In this document: one piece after another, positions 6,161-12,552 of the stretch
Layout of the letters: every line of letters starts with the position of its first letter
Position numbering within the stretch: position 1 is the first letter of the stretch
Assembly (NCBI GenBank): GCA_943369575.1
Contig: CALRNP020000132.1
Location: 1-15,609 of the forward strand
Direction of reading: 5' to 3'
Source: Azorhizobium sp943369575
Lineage (GTDB): Bacteria; Pseudomonadota; Alphaproteobacteria; Rhizobiales; Xanthobacteraceae
DNA: 15,609 nucleotides
Made by a program: the position numbers and the translations under genes
Notes under the pieces: model-generated
Told to the model about the DNA's origin: nothing
What the model saw: the letters and a program-made list of their open reading frames with translations, nothing else
The model's database searches: none

Positions 6161-7402
6161 TCAGGCGTCATCGCGCGGACGGGCCACCGGCGGCGCGCCG
6201 GAAATGGCGCCGGGACCGGACAGGCCCGGCCCCGACAGGAAGCTGGTGCCCGGCACCGGGCTGGCGTCGGGCGGCGTGGATACGGCAGCGGCGGTACCGA
6301 ACGGCGAGGCGCTGGCAGTGGCGGGATTTCCGGTTGTCACCGGATCCGCCTGCGAGCCCTGGCCGGCGCGGCCACGTCCAGCCGTGCTTGCGGCGGGTGC
6401 TGGCCCTCCGGAGCCGGTGGAGGGGCCGGTGGGAGCGGTGGGGCGGCGGGTGCCGCCGGGCGCGCCGCCAGAGCCACCGGCACCGCCGCCAAAAGCGTCA
6501 CGGGCCAGTTCGCCGATGCCGGAGAGGGTGGAGAGCAGCGCCGTGGCCTCATAGGGCATCAGCACCACCTTCTGGTTGGGCGCCTTGGCCAGGCTCTCGA
6601 ACGCCTTCACATATTTCTCGGCGATGTAATAGTTCAGCGCCGCCGGCGAGCCCTCATTGATGGACTGCGACAGCACGCTGGTGGCCATGGCCTCCGCTTC
6701 CGCCAGCCGTTCGCGGGCTTCCGCATCGCGCCGGGCGGCTTCCAGCCGGCCTTCGGCTTCCAGGATGCGGGCCTGCTTCTGGCCCTCGGCGCGCAGGATC
6801 TCGGATTGCCGCTGGCCCTCGGCCTCCAGGATGACGGCGCGCTTCTCGCGCTCGGCCTTCATCTGCCGGCCCATGGCATTGACCAGATCGGCGGGGGGGA
6901 CGATGTCGCGGATCTCGATGCGGGTGATCTTCACCCCCCAGGGGGCGGCGGCGGCATCCACCACATGCAGCAGCCGCTCATTGATCTCGTCGCGATGGGA
7001 CAGCAGAGAATCCAGGTCCATCGAGCCCATGACGGTGCGGATATTGGTCATGGTCAGGGCCATGATCGCCATGTCCAGGCGCGCCACCTCATAGGAGGCG
7101 CGGGCGGCGTCGAACACCTGGAAGAAGGCGATGCCGTCCACGGAGACGGTGGCATTGTCCTTGGTGATCACCTCCTGCGTCGGGACGTTGATCACCTGCT
7201 CCATCACATTCACCCGGTGGCCGATCCGGTCGACGAACGGGACGATGAGGTTGAGGCCCGGCAGCAGGGTGCGGGTGTAACGCTGGAACCGCTCCACCGT
7301 ATATTGATAGCCCTGGGGCACGGTCTTCACGCTGGCGATGACCACCACGATGGCGAGCACCAGCAGCACCAAAACGAAGATATTGGGGCCTGACAGCATC
7401 AT
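6161..7402 (-). CDS. qmcA: SPFH/Band 7 (stomatin/QmcA-like) membrane protein
   Basis: A 413-residue protein with one N-terminal transmembrane segment (about 7-24), followed by TVPQGYQYTVERFQRYTRTLLPGL and the Band 7 domain to about residue 180. Typical motifs are PTQEVITKDNATVSVDGI (74-91) and VKITRIEIRDIVPP (157-170). A charged coiled coil follows (about 180-240), with the repeated unit EILRAEGQKQ / RILEAEGR. After about residue 304 comes a tail of roughly 110 residues rich in Gly, Pro, Ser, Thr and Ala, which standard QmcA proteins lack. Two consecutive ATG codons start the gene after GGAGAG. Its nfeD partner is immediately downstream. SPFH proteins form large oligomers at the membrane and in E. 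coli QmcA is linked with FtsH. Confidence is high for family, lower for exact orthology. Confidence 0.92.
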   Translation of the reverse strand: MMLSGPNIFVLVLLVLAIVVVIASVKTVPQGYQYTVERFQRYTRTLLPGLNLIVPFVDRIGHRVNVMEQVINVPTQEVITKDNATVSVDGIAFFQVFDAARASYEVARLDMAIMALTMTNIRTVMGSMDLDSLLSHRDEINERLLHVVDAAAAPWGVKITRIEIRDIVPPADLVNAMGRQMKAEREKRAVILEAEGQRQSEILRAEGQKQARILEAEGRLEAARRDAEARERLAEAEAMATSVLSQSINEGSPAALNYYIAEKYVKAFESLAKAPNQKVVLMPYEATALLSTLSGIGELARDAFGGGAGGSGGAPGGTRRPTAPTGPSTGSGGPAPAASTAGRGRAGQGSQADPVTTGNPATASASPFGTAAAVSTPPDASPVPGTSFLSGPGLSGPGAISGAPPVARPRDDA

Positions 7403-7506
7403 GGGTCTCTCCCGATGCTGACGGGAAGGTCAGCGCCGGGATAAGGCCATGGGCACGGCTGCGGGGCAAGCGGCCCGCGCTGGCGGCTTCCGCGATGGGG
7501 CTCCGC

Positions 7507-8580
7507 TCAGGGGGCGATCCAGCCGGAGAGCTCACGCAGGACGACCGCCTCGATCACCCGCATGCCCTGGTCGCTGTCGTTGAGGCAGGGGATGGCGGCG
7601 AATTTCTCGCCGCCATTGTGCAGGAAGATCTCGGCATTCTCGACGCCGATTTCCTCCAGGGTCTCCAGGCAATCGGCGGTGAAGCCGGGATTGACGATGG
7701 CCATGCGCTTGACGCCGCTCTTCGCCAGCGCCTCCACGGTCTTGTCCGTATAAGGCTGGAGCCATTCCTCATTGCCGAAGCGGGACTGGAAGGTGAGGCG
7801 CAATTTCTCCGCCGACATGCCCATGCGCTCGCGCATCAGCCGGGCGGTCTTGGCGCACTGGCAATGATAGGGGTCGCCCTTCAGCAGATAGGATTTCGGC
7901 ACGCCGTGGAACGAGGCGAGAATCACCTCCGGCTCGAAATCCAGCGCCTTGAGGTGCCCTTCCAGCGAGGTGCAGATCGCGTCGATATAGACCGGGTCGT
8001 CGTGCCAGTTGGGCGCCACGCGGATGAAGGGCTGCCAGCGCATGGCTTTGAGCGCATCGAACGCCTTGTCGCAGACCGTGGCCGAGGTGGCGGCGGCATA
8101 TTGCGGATACATGGGCACGATCAGGATGCGCTCGCAGCCCTGCTTCTGCAGCGCCTCGATGCGCTCGGCGATGGGCGGTTTGCCGTAGCGCATGGCCCAG
8201 TCGACCACCACGCGCGGATCGCGGGCCGCGATCATCGCTGCCATCTTCTCCGCCTGCGAGCGGGTGATGGTCTTCAGCGGCCCCTCGTTGCGCTCATTGT
8301 TCCAGATGGTGGCGTAGTCCTTGCCCTTCCGGCCAGGGCGCACGGTGAGGATGATGCCGTTGAGAATCACCCACCACAAAGCGCGATTGACCTCGATCAC
8401 CCGCTTGTCCCAGAGGAACTCCTTGAGATAGGTCCGCATGGACCAATAGTCGGTGGCTTCCGGCGTCCCGAGATTGACCAGCAGCACGCCAATACGCCCG
8501 AACGGCACCTTCGGGTGCTCGGCGGGAAAATGGCGCGGGTCGCCGGCGGGCGCGGGGGGAGTGGTCTGCGTCGGGATCAT
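7507..8580 (-). CDS. hemH: Ferrochelatase
   Basis: Inserts ferrous iron into protoporphyrin IX, the last step of protoheme synthesis. The 357-residue protein shows GVLLVNLGTP near the N-terminus, the catalytic His in ASFHGVP (His225), the YHCQC segment (239-242) followed by AKTARL, QSRFG and LQPYT, and the acidic active-site region ADCLETLEEI (302-311). The Cys-x-Cys segment matches what is reported for [2Fe-2S]-binding bacterial ferrochelatases such as that of Caulobacter. A longer frame reaches 8766, but its extra 62 residues are Arg/Pro-rich and unlike the family. ATG at 8580 has AGAGG eight bases upstream and gives the expected length. It is followed after 104 bp by the qmcA-nfeD pair in the same direction. 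Confidence 0.96.
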   Translation of the reverse strand: MIPTQTTPPAPAGDPRHFPAEHPKVPFGRIGVLLVNLGTPEATDYWSMRTYLKEFLWDKRVIEVNRALWWVILNGIILTVRPGRKGKDYATIWNNERNEGPLKTITRSQAEKMAAMIAARDPRVVVDWAMRYGKPPIAERIEALQKQGCERILIVPMYPQYAAATSATVCDKAFDALKAMRWQPFIRVAPNWHDDPVYIDAICTSLEGHLKALDFEPEVILASFHGVPKSYLLKGDPYHCQCAKTARLMRERMGMSAEKLRLTFQSRFGNEEWLQPYTDKTVEALAKSGVKRMAIVNPGFTADCLETLEEIGVENAEIFLHNGGEKFAAIPCLNDSDQGMRVIEAVVLRELSGWIAP

Positions 8581-8824
8581 TCGGGCTACCTCTGCAACGC
8601 GACATGCCCCTGCGCGCACCTGATCGTCAATGCGCGCGGTGGCCGCGCGGGCACGCCAGGGCGGAAGGGGTGCACGGGCAAACGGGCGGGACCACGGCAG
8701 GGCGCCACGGCTTCGGTGCTGATACGACGCGGGGAGCGGCTTGGATCGCCGACGCATCACCGCCATTGGGCGGCGCGTGGCGCCGTCGGCAGATGATCAA
8801 CATATGTCGATTTGGAGGTGCGGA

Positions 8825-8899
8825 TGGTGGGCACGACAGGGATTGAACCTGTGACCCCCTCGATGTCAACGAGGTGCTCTCCCGCTGAGCTACGCGCCC
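8825..8899 (-). tRNA. tRNA-Val (anticodon GAC)
   Basis: On the minus strand a complete 75-nt cloverleaf begins at 8899. The acceptor stem GGGCGCG pairs with CGTGCCC (one G-U). The D arm is GCTC-AGCGGGA-GAGC. The anticodon stem CCTCG/CGAGG holds loop TTGACAT, giving anticodon GAC, and the T arm is ACAGG-TTCAATC-CCTGT. Discriminator A and CCA (8825-8827) are genomically encoded. It reads GUC, a common valine codon in this GC-rich genome. Confidence 0.97.
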
Positions 8900-8990
8900 A
8901 TCCGCCAGGAAGGAGGCTTCTATATCGGCTCGCATTCAGCGGCGCAAGGCGTGTGCGCCGGCTTGTTGTGCAAGGCGTGGATAACTTTGC

Positions 8991-9356
8991 TCAGGCGGCC
9001 TGAGCCAGGAGCTTGTGCACTTCGCTCACCAAGTCGCGCAGATGGAACGGCTTGGACAGCACCTTGGCTTCGCAGGGCGCTTCCACATCCGCATTCAGCG
9101 CCACGGCGGCGAAGCCGGTGATGAACATCACCTTGAGATCGGGATCGAGCTCGGTGGCGCGGCGCGCCAGCTCGATGCCATCCATCTCGGGCATGACGAT
9201 GTCGGTGAGCAGCAGTTCGAACGGCTCCTCGCGCATGCGCTCGTAGGCGGAGCGGCCATTGTCGAACGAGGCCACCTGGTATCCGGCATTTTGCAGCGCC
9301 TTCACCAGGAAGCGCCGCATGTCGTTGTCATCCTCGGCGAGCAGAATTTTCGACAC
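8991..9356 (-). CDS. cpdR: Single-domain response regulator CpdR
   Basis: A 121-residue receiver domain without an output domain. The acidic pocket Glu8-Asp9-Asp10, phosphoacceptor Asp52 (LLTDIVMPEMDG), conserved Thr80 and Lys102 (LSKPFHL) are all present. Sequence and length match CpdR of Alphaproteobacteria. In Caulobacter, unphosphorylated CpdR primes ClpXP to degrade cell-cycle proteins, and CckA-ChpT controls its phosphorylation. The protein ends in Ala-Ala; in Caulobacter a similar end is reported to make CpdR itself a ClpXP substrate. The start is GTG at 9356, preceded at six bases by GGGGA. It is divergent from the hutG-like gene, a pairing I recall as common in Hyphomicrobiales. Confidence 0.93.
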   Translation of the reverse strand: MSKILLAEDDNDMRRFLVKALQNAGYQVASFDNGRSAYERMREEPFELLLTDIVMPEMDGIELARRATELDPDLKVMFITGFAAVALNADVEAPCEAKVLSKPFHLRDLVSEVHKLLAQAA

Positions 9357-9682
9357 GCCCTATCCCCTTGATCTTGTCCGGTGCCGCGTCTGCGGGCGAC
9401 GATGGGCACTGGGCCCCTCAGGCTTGTGTGGCCCAATCGGGTAAATTCGAAGTGAACCTGTTCCTGGTTGCGGGCGAATAATGGGCCTCATTTCGCCCAC
9501 AGATTGCCCACATGCCACTTGTGCTGGCGCACCAAGGCGCGCCGTGGCTTTTAGAGCCTACGCGAAGTGCCTTCACAAGGGGGCTTTGACTTGCGCATGA
9601 TGGCGGGCCTGTCACAAGGTGGTGGTTTCCACCCCATGGCCGGGTTCACCCGCCCCTTGTCTCGCGGATCCTGCGTTCATCG
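9357..9682. other. Divergent cpdR / hutG spacer, no gene seen
   Basis: These 326 bp should hold both promoters. No TTAA-N7-TTAA CtrA box was seen. On the minus strand, TTGTGA (9571-9576) and a TCTAAA about 17 bases further on give a weak promoter candidate for cpdR. A small hairpin, GGTGG-TTT-CCACC, lies at 9621-9633 before the hutG-like gene. The short open frames here are antisense or lack codon bias. Confidence 0.5.
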
Positions 9683-10570
9683 ATGACAGCCTGCCTCGCC
9701 GATACCATCGACCCGCCGTTCGAGATTCTGATGCCGGAGACGCCGGCCGGGCCGTTCGTGTTCAACTCGCCCCACAGCGGGCGGATCTATCCGCGCGCCT
9801 TCGTCGAGCAGACGCGGCTCGATTTCGAGACCCTGCGCCGGTCCGAGGACAGCTTCGTGGACGAACTGTTCGCCGACGTGGTTTCCGCCGGCATGCCGCT
9901 GATGCGTGCGCTGTTTCCGCGCGCCTTCCTGGATCTGAACCGCGAACCCTATGAACTGGATCCGCGCATGTTCGAGGGCCGGCTGCCGGCCTTCGCCAAC
10001 ACCCGCTCGATCCGGGTCTCGGGTGGGCTCGGCACCATTGCGCGGGTGGTGGGGGATTCGCAGGAGATCTATCTCAAGCGCCTCACCGTCGCCGAGGCGC
10101 TGGAGCGGATCGAGACCTTCTACAAGCCCTATCACCAGACGCTGCGCCGCATGATCAGCCGCACCCACCGGCTGTTCGGCACAGCGGTGCTGGTGGATTG
10201 CCATTCGATGCCGTCCGGTCCGGTGCGGGAGGACATGCCGCGGGCGGATTTCGTGCTGGGCGACCGCTATGGCACCAGTTGCGCGGCGGTGGTGGCGGAA
10301 TTGCTGGAGCAGGAATTACGCGCCCGCGGATATGTGGTGGTGCGCAATAAGCCCTATGCTGGCGGCTACATCACCGAGCACTACGGCAACCCCTCCGCCG
10401 GCCTGCATGCGGTGCAGGTGGAGATCAATCGCGGCCTTTACATGGACGAGGCCAGCTACCAGCGCGGCCCGAATTTCTACAAGGTGCGTGCGGATCTGGC
10501 GGCGGTGGCTGGGCGGCTGTTCGATCTCGGTGTCACGGAACTCGCGCCGCCGCGTGCCGCTGCGGAATAG
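9683..10570 (+). CDS. hutG: N-formylglutamate amidohydrolase (HutG-like)
   Basis: A 295-residue member of the N-formylglutamate amidohydrolase family, a zinc-type hydrolase that in histidine catabolism releases formate and glutamate. Family motifs are FNSPHSGRIYP (27-37, with the metal-binding His), RRSEDSFVDELF (52-63), FLDLNREPYELDPRMF, IYLKRLTVAEALERI, VLVDCHSMPSG, GGYITEHYGNP and HAVQVEINRGLYMDE. No strong Shine-Dalgarno sequence precedes ATG 9683; ATG 9731 would cut off the conserved PPFEIL segment, so the longer form is kept. No other hut gene is visible and the neighbour is cpdR, so a role in histidine use is not proven. A broader role on N-formyl amino acids is possible. Confidence 0.88.
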   Translation: MTACLADTIDPPFEILMPETPAGPFVFNSPHSGRIYPRAFVEQTRLDFETLRRSEDSFVDELFADVVSAGMPLMRALFPRAFLDLNREPYELDPRMFEGRLPAFANTRSIRVSGGLGTIARVVGDSQEIYLKRLTVAEALERIETFYKPYHQTLRRMISRTHRLFGTAVLVDCHSMPSGPVREDMPRADFVLGDRYGTSCAAVVAELLEQELRARGYVVVRNKPYAGGYITEHYGNPSAGLHAVQVEINRGLYMDEASYQRGPNFYKVRADLAAVAGRLFDLGVTELAPPRAAAE

Positions 10571-10584
10571 TTGCGCGCATGACA

Positions 10585-10614
10585 CGGGATCGTGAAATCC
10601 CGCCTTGCGTTTTT
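10585..10614 (+). terminator. Weak possible terminator after the hutG-like gene
   Basis: CGGGAT-CGTGAA-ATCCCG (10585-10602) forms a six-pair stem. A five-T run (10610-10614) follows, but seven bases away, so termination efficiency is doubtful. Confidence 0.35.
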
Positions 10615-10690
10615 CGAATGGCAGATATACGAATTTGCCGGTGAGACCGAGATGCGGCAAACGTACCGGCCTTTCCCGCTGGCATTGCGG

Positions 10691-10761
10691 GCCCCAAAAA
10701 AGAAAGGGGCCGTCCGCAAGCGAACGGCCCAAGTCTAGGGAGGAAACGCCCAAGGAGGGCA
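10691..10761. repeat. Direct repeat copy 1 (small-RNA 3' module)
   Basis: This 71-bp block recurs at 11337-11406. The last 37 bases (10725-10761) are identical to 11370-11406, and the first 20 differ at two positions. Only the terminator loop and upper stem diverge, with pairing kept. Confidence 0.95.
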
Positions 10762-10840
10762 TGCAACACAGCGACGCCAATCGCCATGTCGCAATGCAGC
10801 AATAGCCGATTGCGCTGCCAGAAATCAAGTGCTGGTTTGT
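10696..10840 (-). ncRNA. suhB/alpha-r14 ('cuckoo')-like small RNA, copy 1
   Basis: Read on the minus strand, the region folds into an ordered set of hairpins. First is a stem at 10796-10818, then a 13-pair stem with a six-base loop (10762-10793). Next is GCCC-TCCTT-GGGC (10748-10760), whose loop is complementary to a Shine-Dalgarno sequence. A single-stranded stretch containing TTTCCTCCCT (10731-10747) follows, then a ten-pair terminator stem (10707-10730) with TTTCTTTTTT. Several pairs are G-U on the minus strand and would be A-C on the plus strand, which fixes the direction. The TATATAAG (near 10847-10854) could be the -10 box, so the 5' end near 10840 is an estimate. From memory the 3' module matches Rfam suhB and alpha-r14/NfeR1-like RNAs of Rhizobiales, thought to base-pair with ribosome binding sites of target mRNAs. 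Confidence 0.8.
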
Positions 10841-11343
10841 CGCATCCTTATATATTAGCTGTAACCCCTTGGAAATTAAGCCAAAGTTTTTTCACCGCAT
10901 GCGGTGGATAGCGTGCTTTGCAGTTCGCTCCGGCTCTTGTGCCGGTTCAGTTCACGCCGCGTTGCACTGGTTTGGCAGCGCTTGCGCGACACGCCGCCTT
11001 TCGCTGGAACTCGTTTCGGGGAATTGGTTGCGCCGTGCAGGGTGGTTCGCATTGATGCGCTGATAGCCGCCTGTGCCACTCGCTGTTCAGATCGAGGGGG
11101 TTACCTAAGGGGCGCCTGCCGAGCAGATGTGGGCAGCGTTCCTCGGTCAGCGGATGAGGCAAGAGGGCGGCGCTCCGCGGTACTTTCGGCGCGTCTTTTG
11201 CCGCCGCAGGTTCCGACGCGAATGTCCCGGATTCAAGCTGCCGCGTACTCGCTACGAGCGCCGCGGTCTCCATCTCAAAAGGCTGAGCGTGTCCCGACGT
11301 GCTGCGTTTCTCGGCGTGCTGCGGTGCGGCCAAGCTGCCCTAG
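10841..11343. other. Spacer between the two small RNAs, no gene recognised
   Basis: The left 60 bases are AT-rich and probably carry the promoter of copy 1. A perfect 14-bp palindrome CACCGCATGCGGTG lies at 10893-10906 after a T run. The remaining roughly 400 bp have open frames on both strands, but they encode Arg/Ala/Cys-rich compositions without recognisable domains or Shine-Dalgarno sites. I regard them as non-coding, though a further transcript cannot be excluded. Confidence 0.5.
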
Positions 11344-11406
11344 AAAAGAAAGGGGCCGCTCACGGGGAGCGGCCCAAGTCTAGGGAGGAAACGCCCAAGG
11401 AGGGCA
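11337..11406. repeat. Direct repeat copy 2 (small-RNA 3' module)
   Basis: Second copy of the block at 10691-10761, one base shorter in the terminator loop and in the same orientation. The copies are separated by 575 bp. Confidence 0.95.
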
Positions 11407-11450
11407 GCGGCAGGGCGAACCGTGCCGCGCCGCATCAATATGCGCCTAGG
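11344..11450 (-). ncRNA. suhB/alpha-r14 ('cuckoo')-like small RNA, copy 2
   Basis: On the minus strand the order of elements is a hairpin CGCAT-N4-ATGCG (11431-11444), then a six-pair stem GCGGCA/TGCCGC (11407-11428). The anti-SD hairpin GCCC-TCCTT-GGGC (11393-11405), the single-stranded TTTCCTCCCT segment (11376-11392) and a perfect nine-pair terminator stem (11353-11375) with TTTCTTTT follow. The 3' module is nearly identical to copy 1, while the two upstream hairpins differ in sequence. The 5' end is unknown; 11450 is the minimum needed to include the first hairpin. It is transcribed away from the downstream hisN-type gene. The Rfam suhB family was, as I recall, named for such positions near suhB. 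Confidence 0.8.
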
Positions 11451-11757
11451 CCCCCCTGTCAGCAAGATGGCGATATGGCGATAGTTTGAGCATGCTCTAA
11501 AATTGCACTTTTGTACGTTTTCATGGCCTTGCGCGGGGCGAGCCCAGGATGCGGGCCGAAATCACGTTCCTGATGCCTCAAAAAGCGACGCGCCGAACGG
11601 GTGCGCCGCACGCGGTCGCGACTCGGTGGGGCTGCCCCCTTGTGCCCGTTCCCGTGCGTTCCGCAGCGCGGCTGCGCGCAAAGCGCTTCCGTCCCCCCCC
11701 GCCCCGTTCTAAGGATCAGGTGCCCCGGCCCGGGGCGCCTTCAGCCAGGGATGCCCC
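11451..11757. other. Divergent spacer between small RNA copy 2 and the hisN-type gene
   Basis: No protein gene is seen in these 307 bp. They should hold the minus-strand promoter of small RNA copy 2 and the plus-strand promoter of hisN. GAGCATGCTC (11488-11497) is a perfect 10-bp palindrome in an AT-rich patch. GCCCCGG-C-CCGGGGC (11722-11736) is a strong inverted repeat 21 bases before the hisN start. Neither has a known binder that I can name. Confidence 0.5.
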
Positions 11758-12540
11758 ATGACCGCCGTGGCCCTCGATGCTTTCGTCCATGATCTCGCCA
11801 CCAAATCTGGCGAGGCGATCCTGCCCTTTTTCCGCACCGCGCTGGTGGTGGAGGACAAGACCCACGGCCGGGCATTCGATCCTGTGACAGAGGCCGACCG
11901 CGCCGCCGAACAGGTGATGCGCCGGATGATCAGCACCGCCTTTCCCGATCACGGCGTCATCGGTGAGGAATTCGGCATCGATCGTCCCGGCGCCGCTTAT
12001 GTGTGGGCGCTGGACCCCATCGACGGCACCAAGTCCTTCATTTCCGGCATGCCCGCCTGGGGCACGCTGATCGGCCTGTTGAAGCAGGGGGCGCCGGTCT
12101 ATGGCATGATGCACCAGCCCTTCATCGGTGAGCGCTTCTTTGGCGACGGCGGTTCGGCCCACTATCTCGGCCCAGCTGGCAAGCGGCGGCTGAACGTGCG
12201 CGATTGCGAGCGGTTGGAAGACGCCATCCTGTTCACCACCAGCCCGCTGCTGATGCAGGGGGAAGACCGCATCGCCTTCCAGCGCGTGGAGGAGAAGGTG
12301 CGCCTGTCGCGCTATGGCGGTGATTGCTATGCCTATTGCATGGTCGCCGCCGGCCTGGTGGACGTGGTGATCGAGACCGGCCTCAAGGACCACGACATCG
12401 TGGCCCTGATTCCGGTGATCGAAGGGGCTGGCGGCATTGTCACCAATTGGGAGGGCGGGCCGGCAGCCGGTGGCGGTCGGGTGGTGGCGGCGGGCAGCCG
12501 CGCGGTGCACGCCGAAGTGCTCAAGCACCTTCAGGGGTAG
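11758..12540 (+). CDS. hisN: Inositol monophosphatase-family phosphatase, probable histidinol-phosphatase
   Basis: A 260-residue member of the Mg-dependent IMPase superfamily. Metal and phosphate ligands are visible in DPVTEAD (41-47), GEEFG (69-73), the signature WALDPIDGTKSF (83-94, with Asp86 and Asp89) and the C-terminal DHDIVALIPVIEGAGG (211-226). The sequence around GGDCYAYCMVAAGLVDVVIE and DHDI resembles alphaproteobacterial HisN, which removes phosphate from histidinol phosphate in histidine biosynthesis. SuhB-type inositol-1-phosphatase is the main alternative. ATG 11758 follows a modest AGGGA about seven bases upstream. It ends 12 bp from the stop of the convergent hydrolase gene. 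No other his gene is in the window. Family certain, substrate probable. Confidence 0.85.
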   Translation: MTAVALDAFVHDLATKSGEAILPFFRTALVVEDKTHGRAFDPVTEADRAAEQVMRRMISTAFPDHGVIGEEFGIDRPGAAYVWALDPIDGTKSFISGMPAWGTLIGLLKQGAPVYGMMHQPFIGERFFGDGGSAHYLGPAGKRRLNVRDCERLEDAILFTTSPLLMQGEDRIAFQRVEEKVRLSRYGGDCYAYCMVAAGLVDVVIETGLKDHDIVALIPVIEGAGGIVTNWEGGPAAGGGRVVAAGSRAVHAEVLKHLQG

Positions 12541-12552
12541 GCGGCCTGCGCC

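Noticed and set aside
6116..7393. 425-codon plus-strand open frame, with a 312-codon one at 5616-6554
   Set aside because: Both are antisense shadows of the qmcA-like and nfeD genes. They show low-complexity Gly/His or Ser/Pro/Arg composition and no Shine-Dalgarno support.
7495..8796. 433-codon open frame on the plus strand
   Set aside because: It is antisense to hemH. Its His/Gly/Asp/Arg-rich composition is what the complementary strand of a GC-rich gene produces, and no domain is recognisable.
8796..8811. ATCAACATATGTCGAT near-palindrome downstream of tRNA-Val
   Set aside because: One mismatched pair and no loop, so it is not a usable hairpin. There is no U-tract for a terminator and no evidence of an attachment-site duplication near the tRNA.
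10893..10906. Perfect 14-bp palindrome CACCGCATGCGGTG
   Set aside because: Isolated and not next to a start codon, with no known matching regulator. It is preceded rather than followed by the T run on the plus strand, so it is not a plus-strand terminator.
11127..11489. 120-codon open frame across small RNA copy 2
   Set aside because: Part of its peptide is just translation of the repeated terminator and anti-SD module, which also appears in the frame at 10605-10805. Codon use and start signals do not support a protein.
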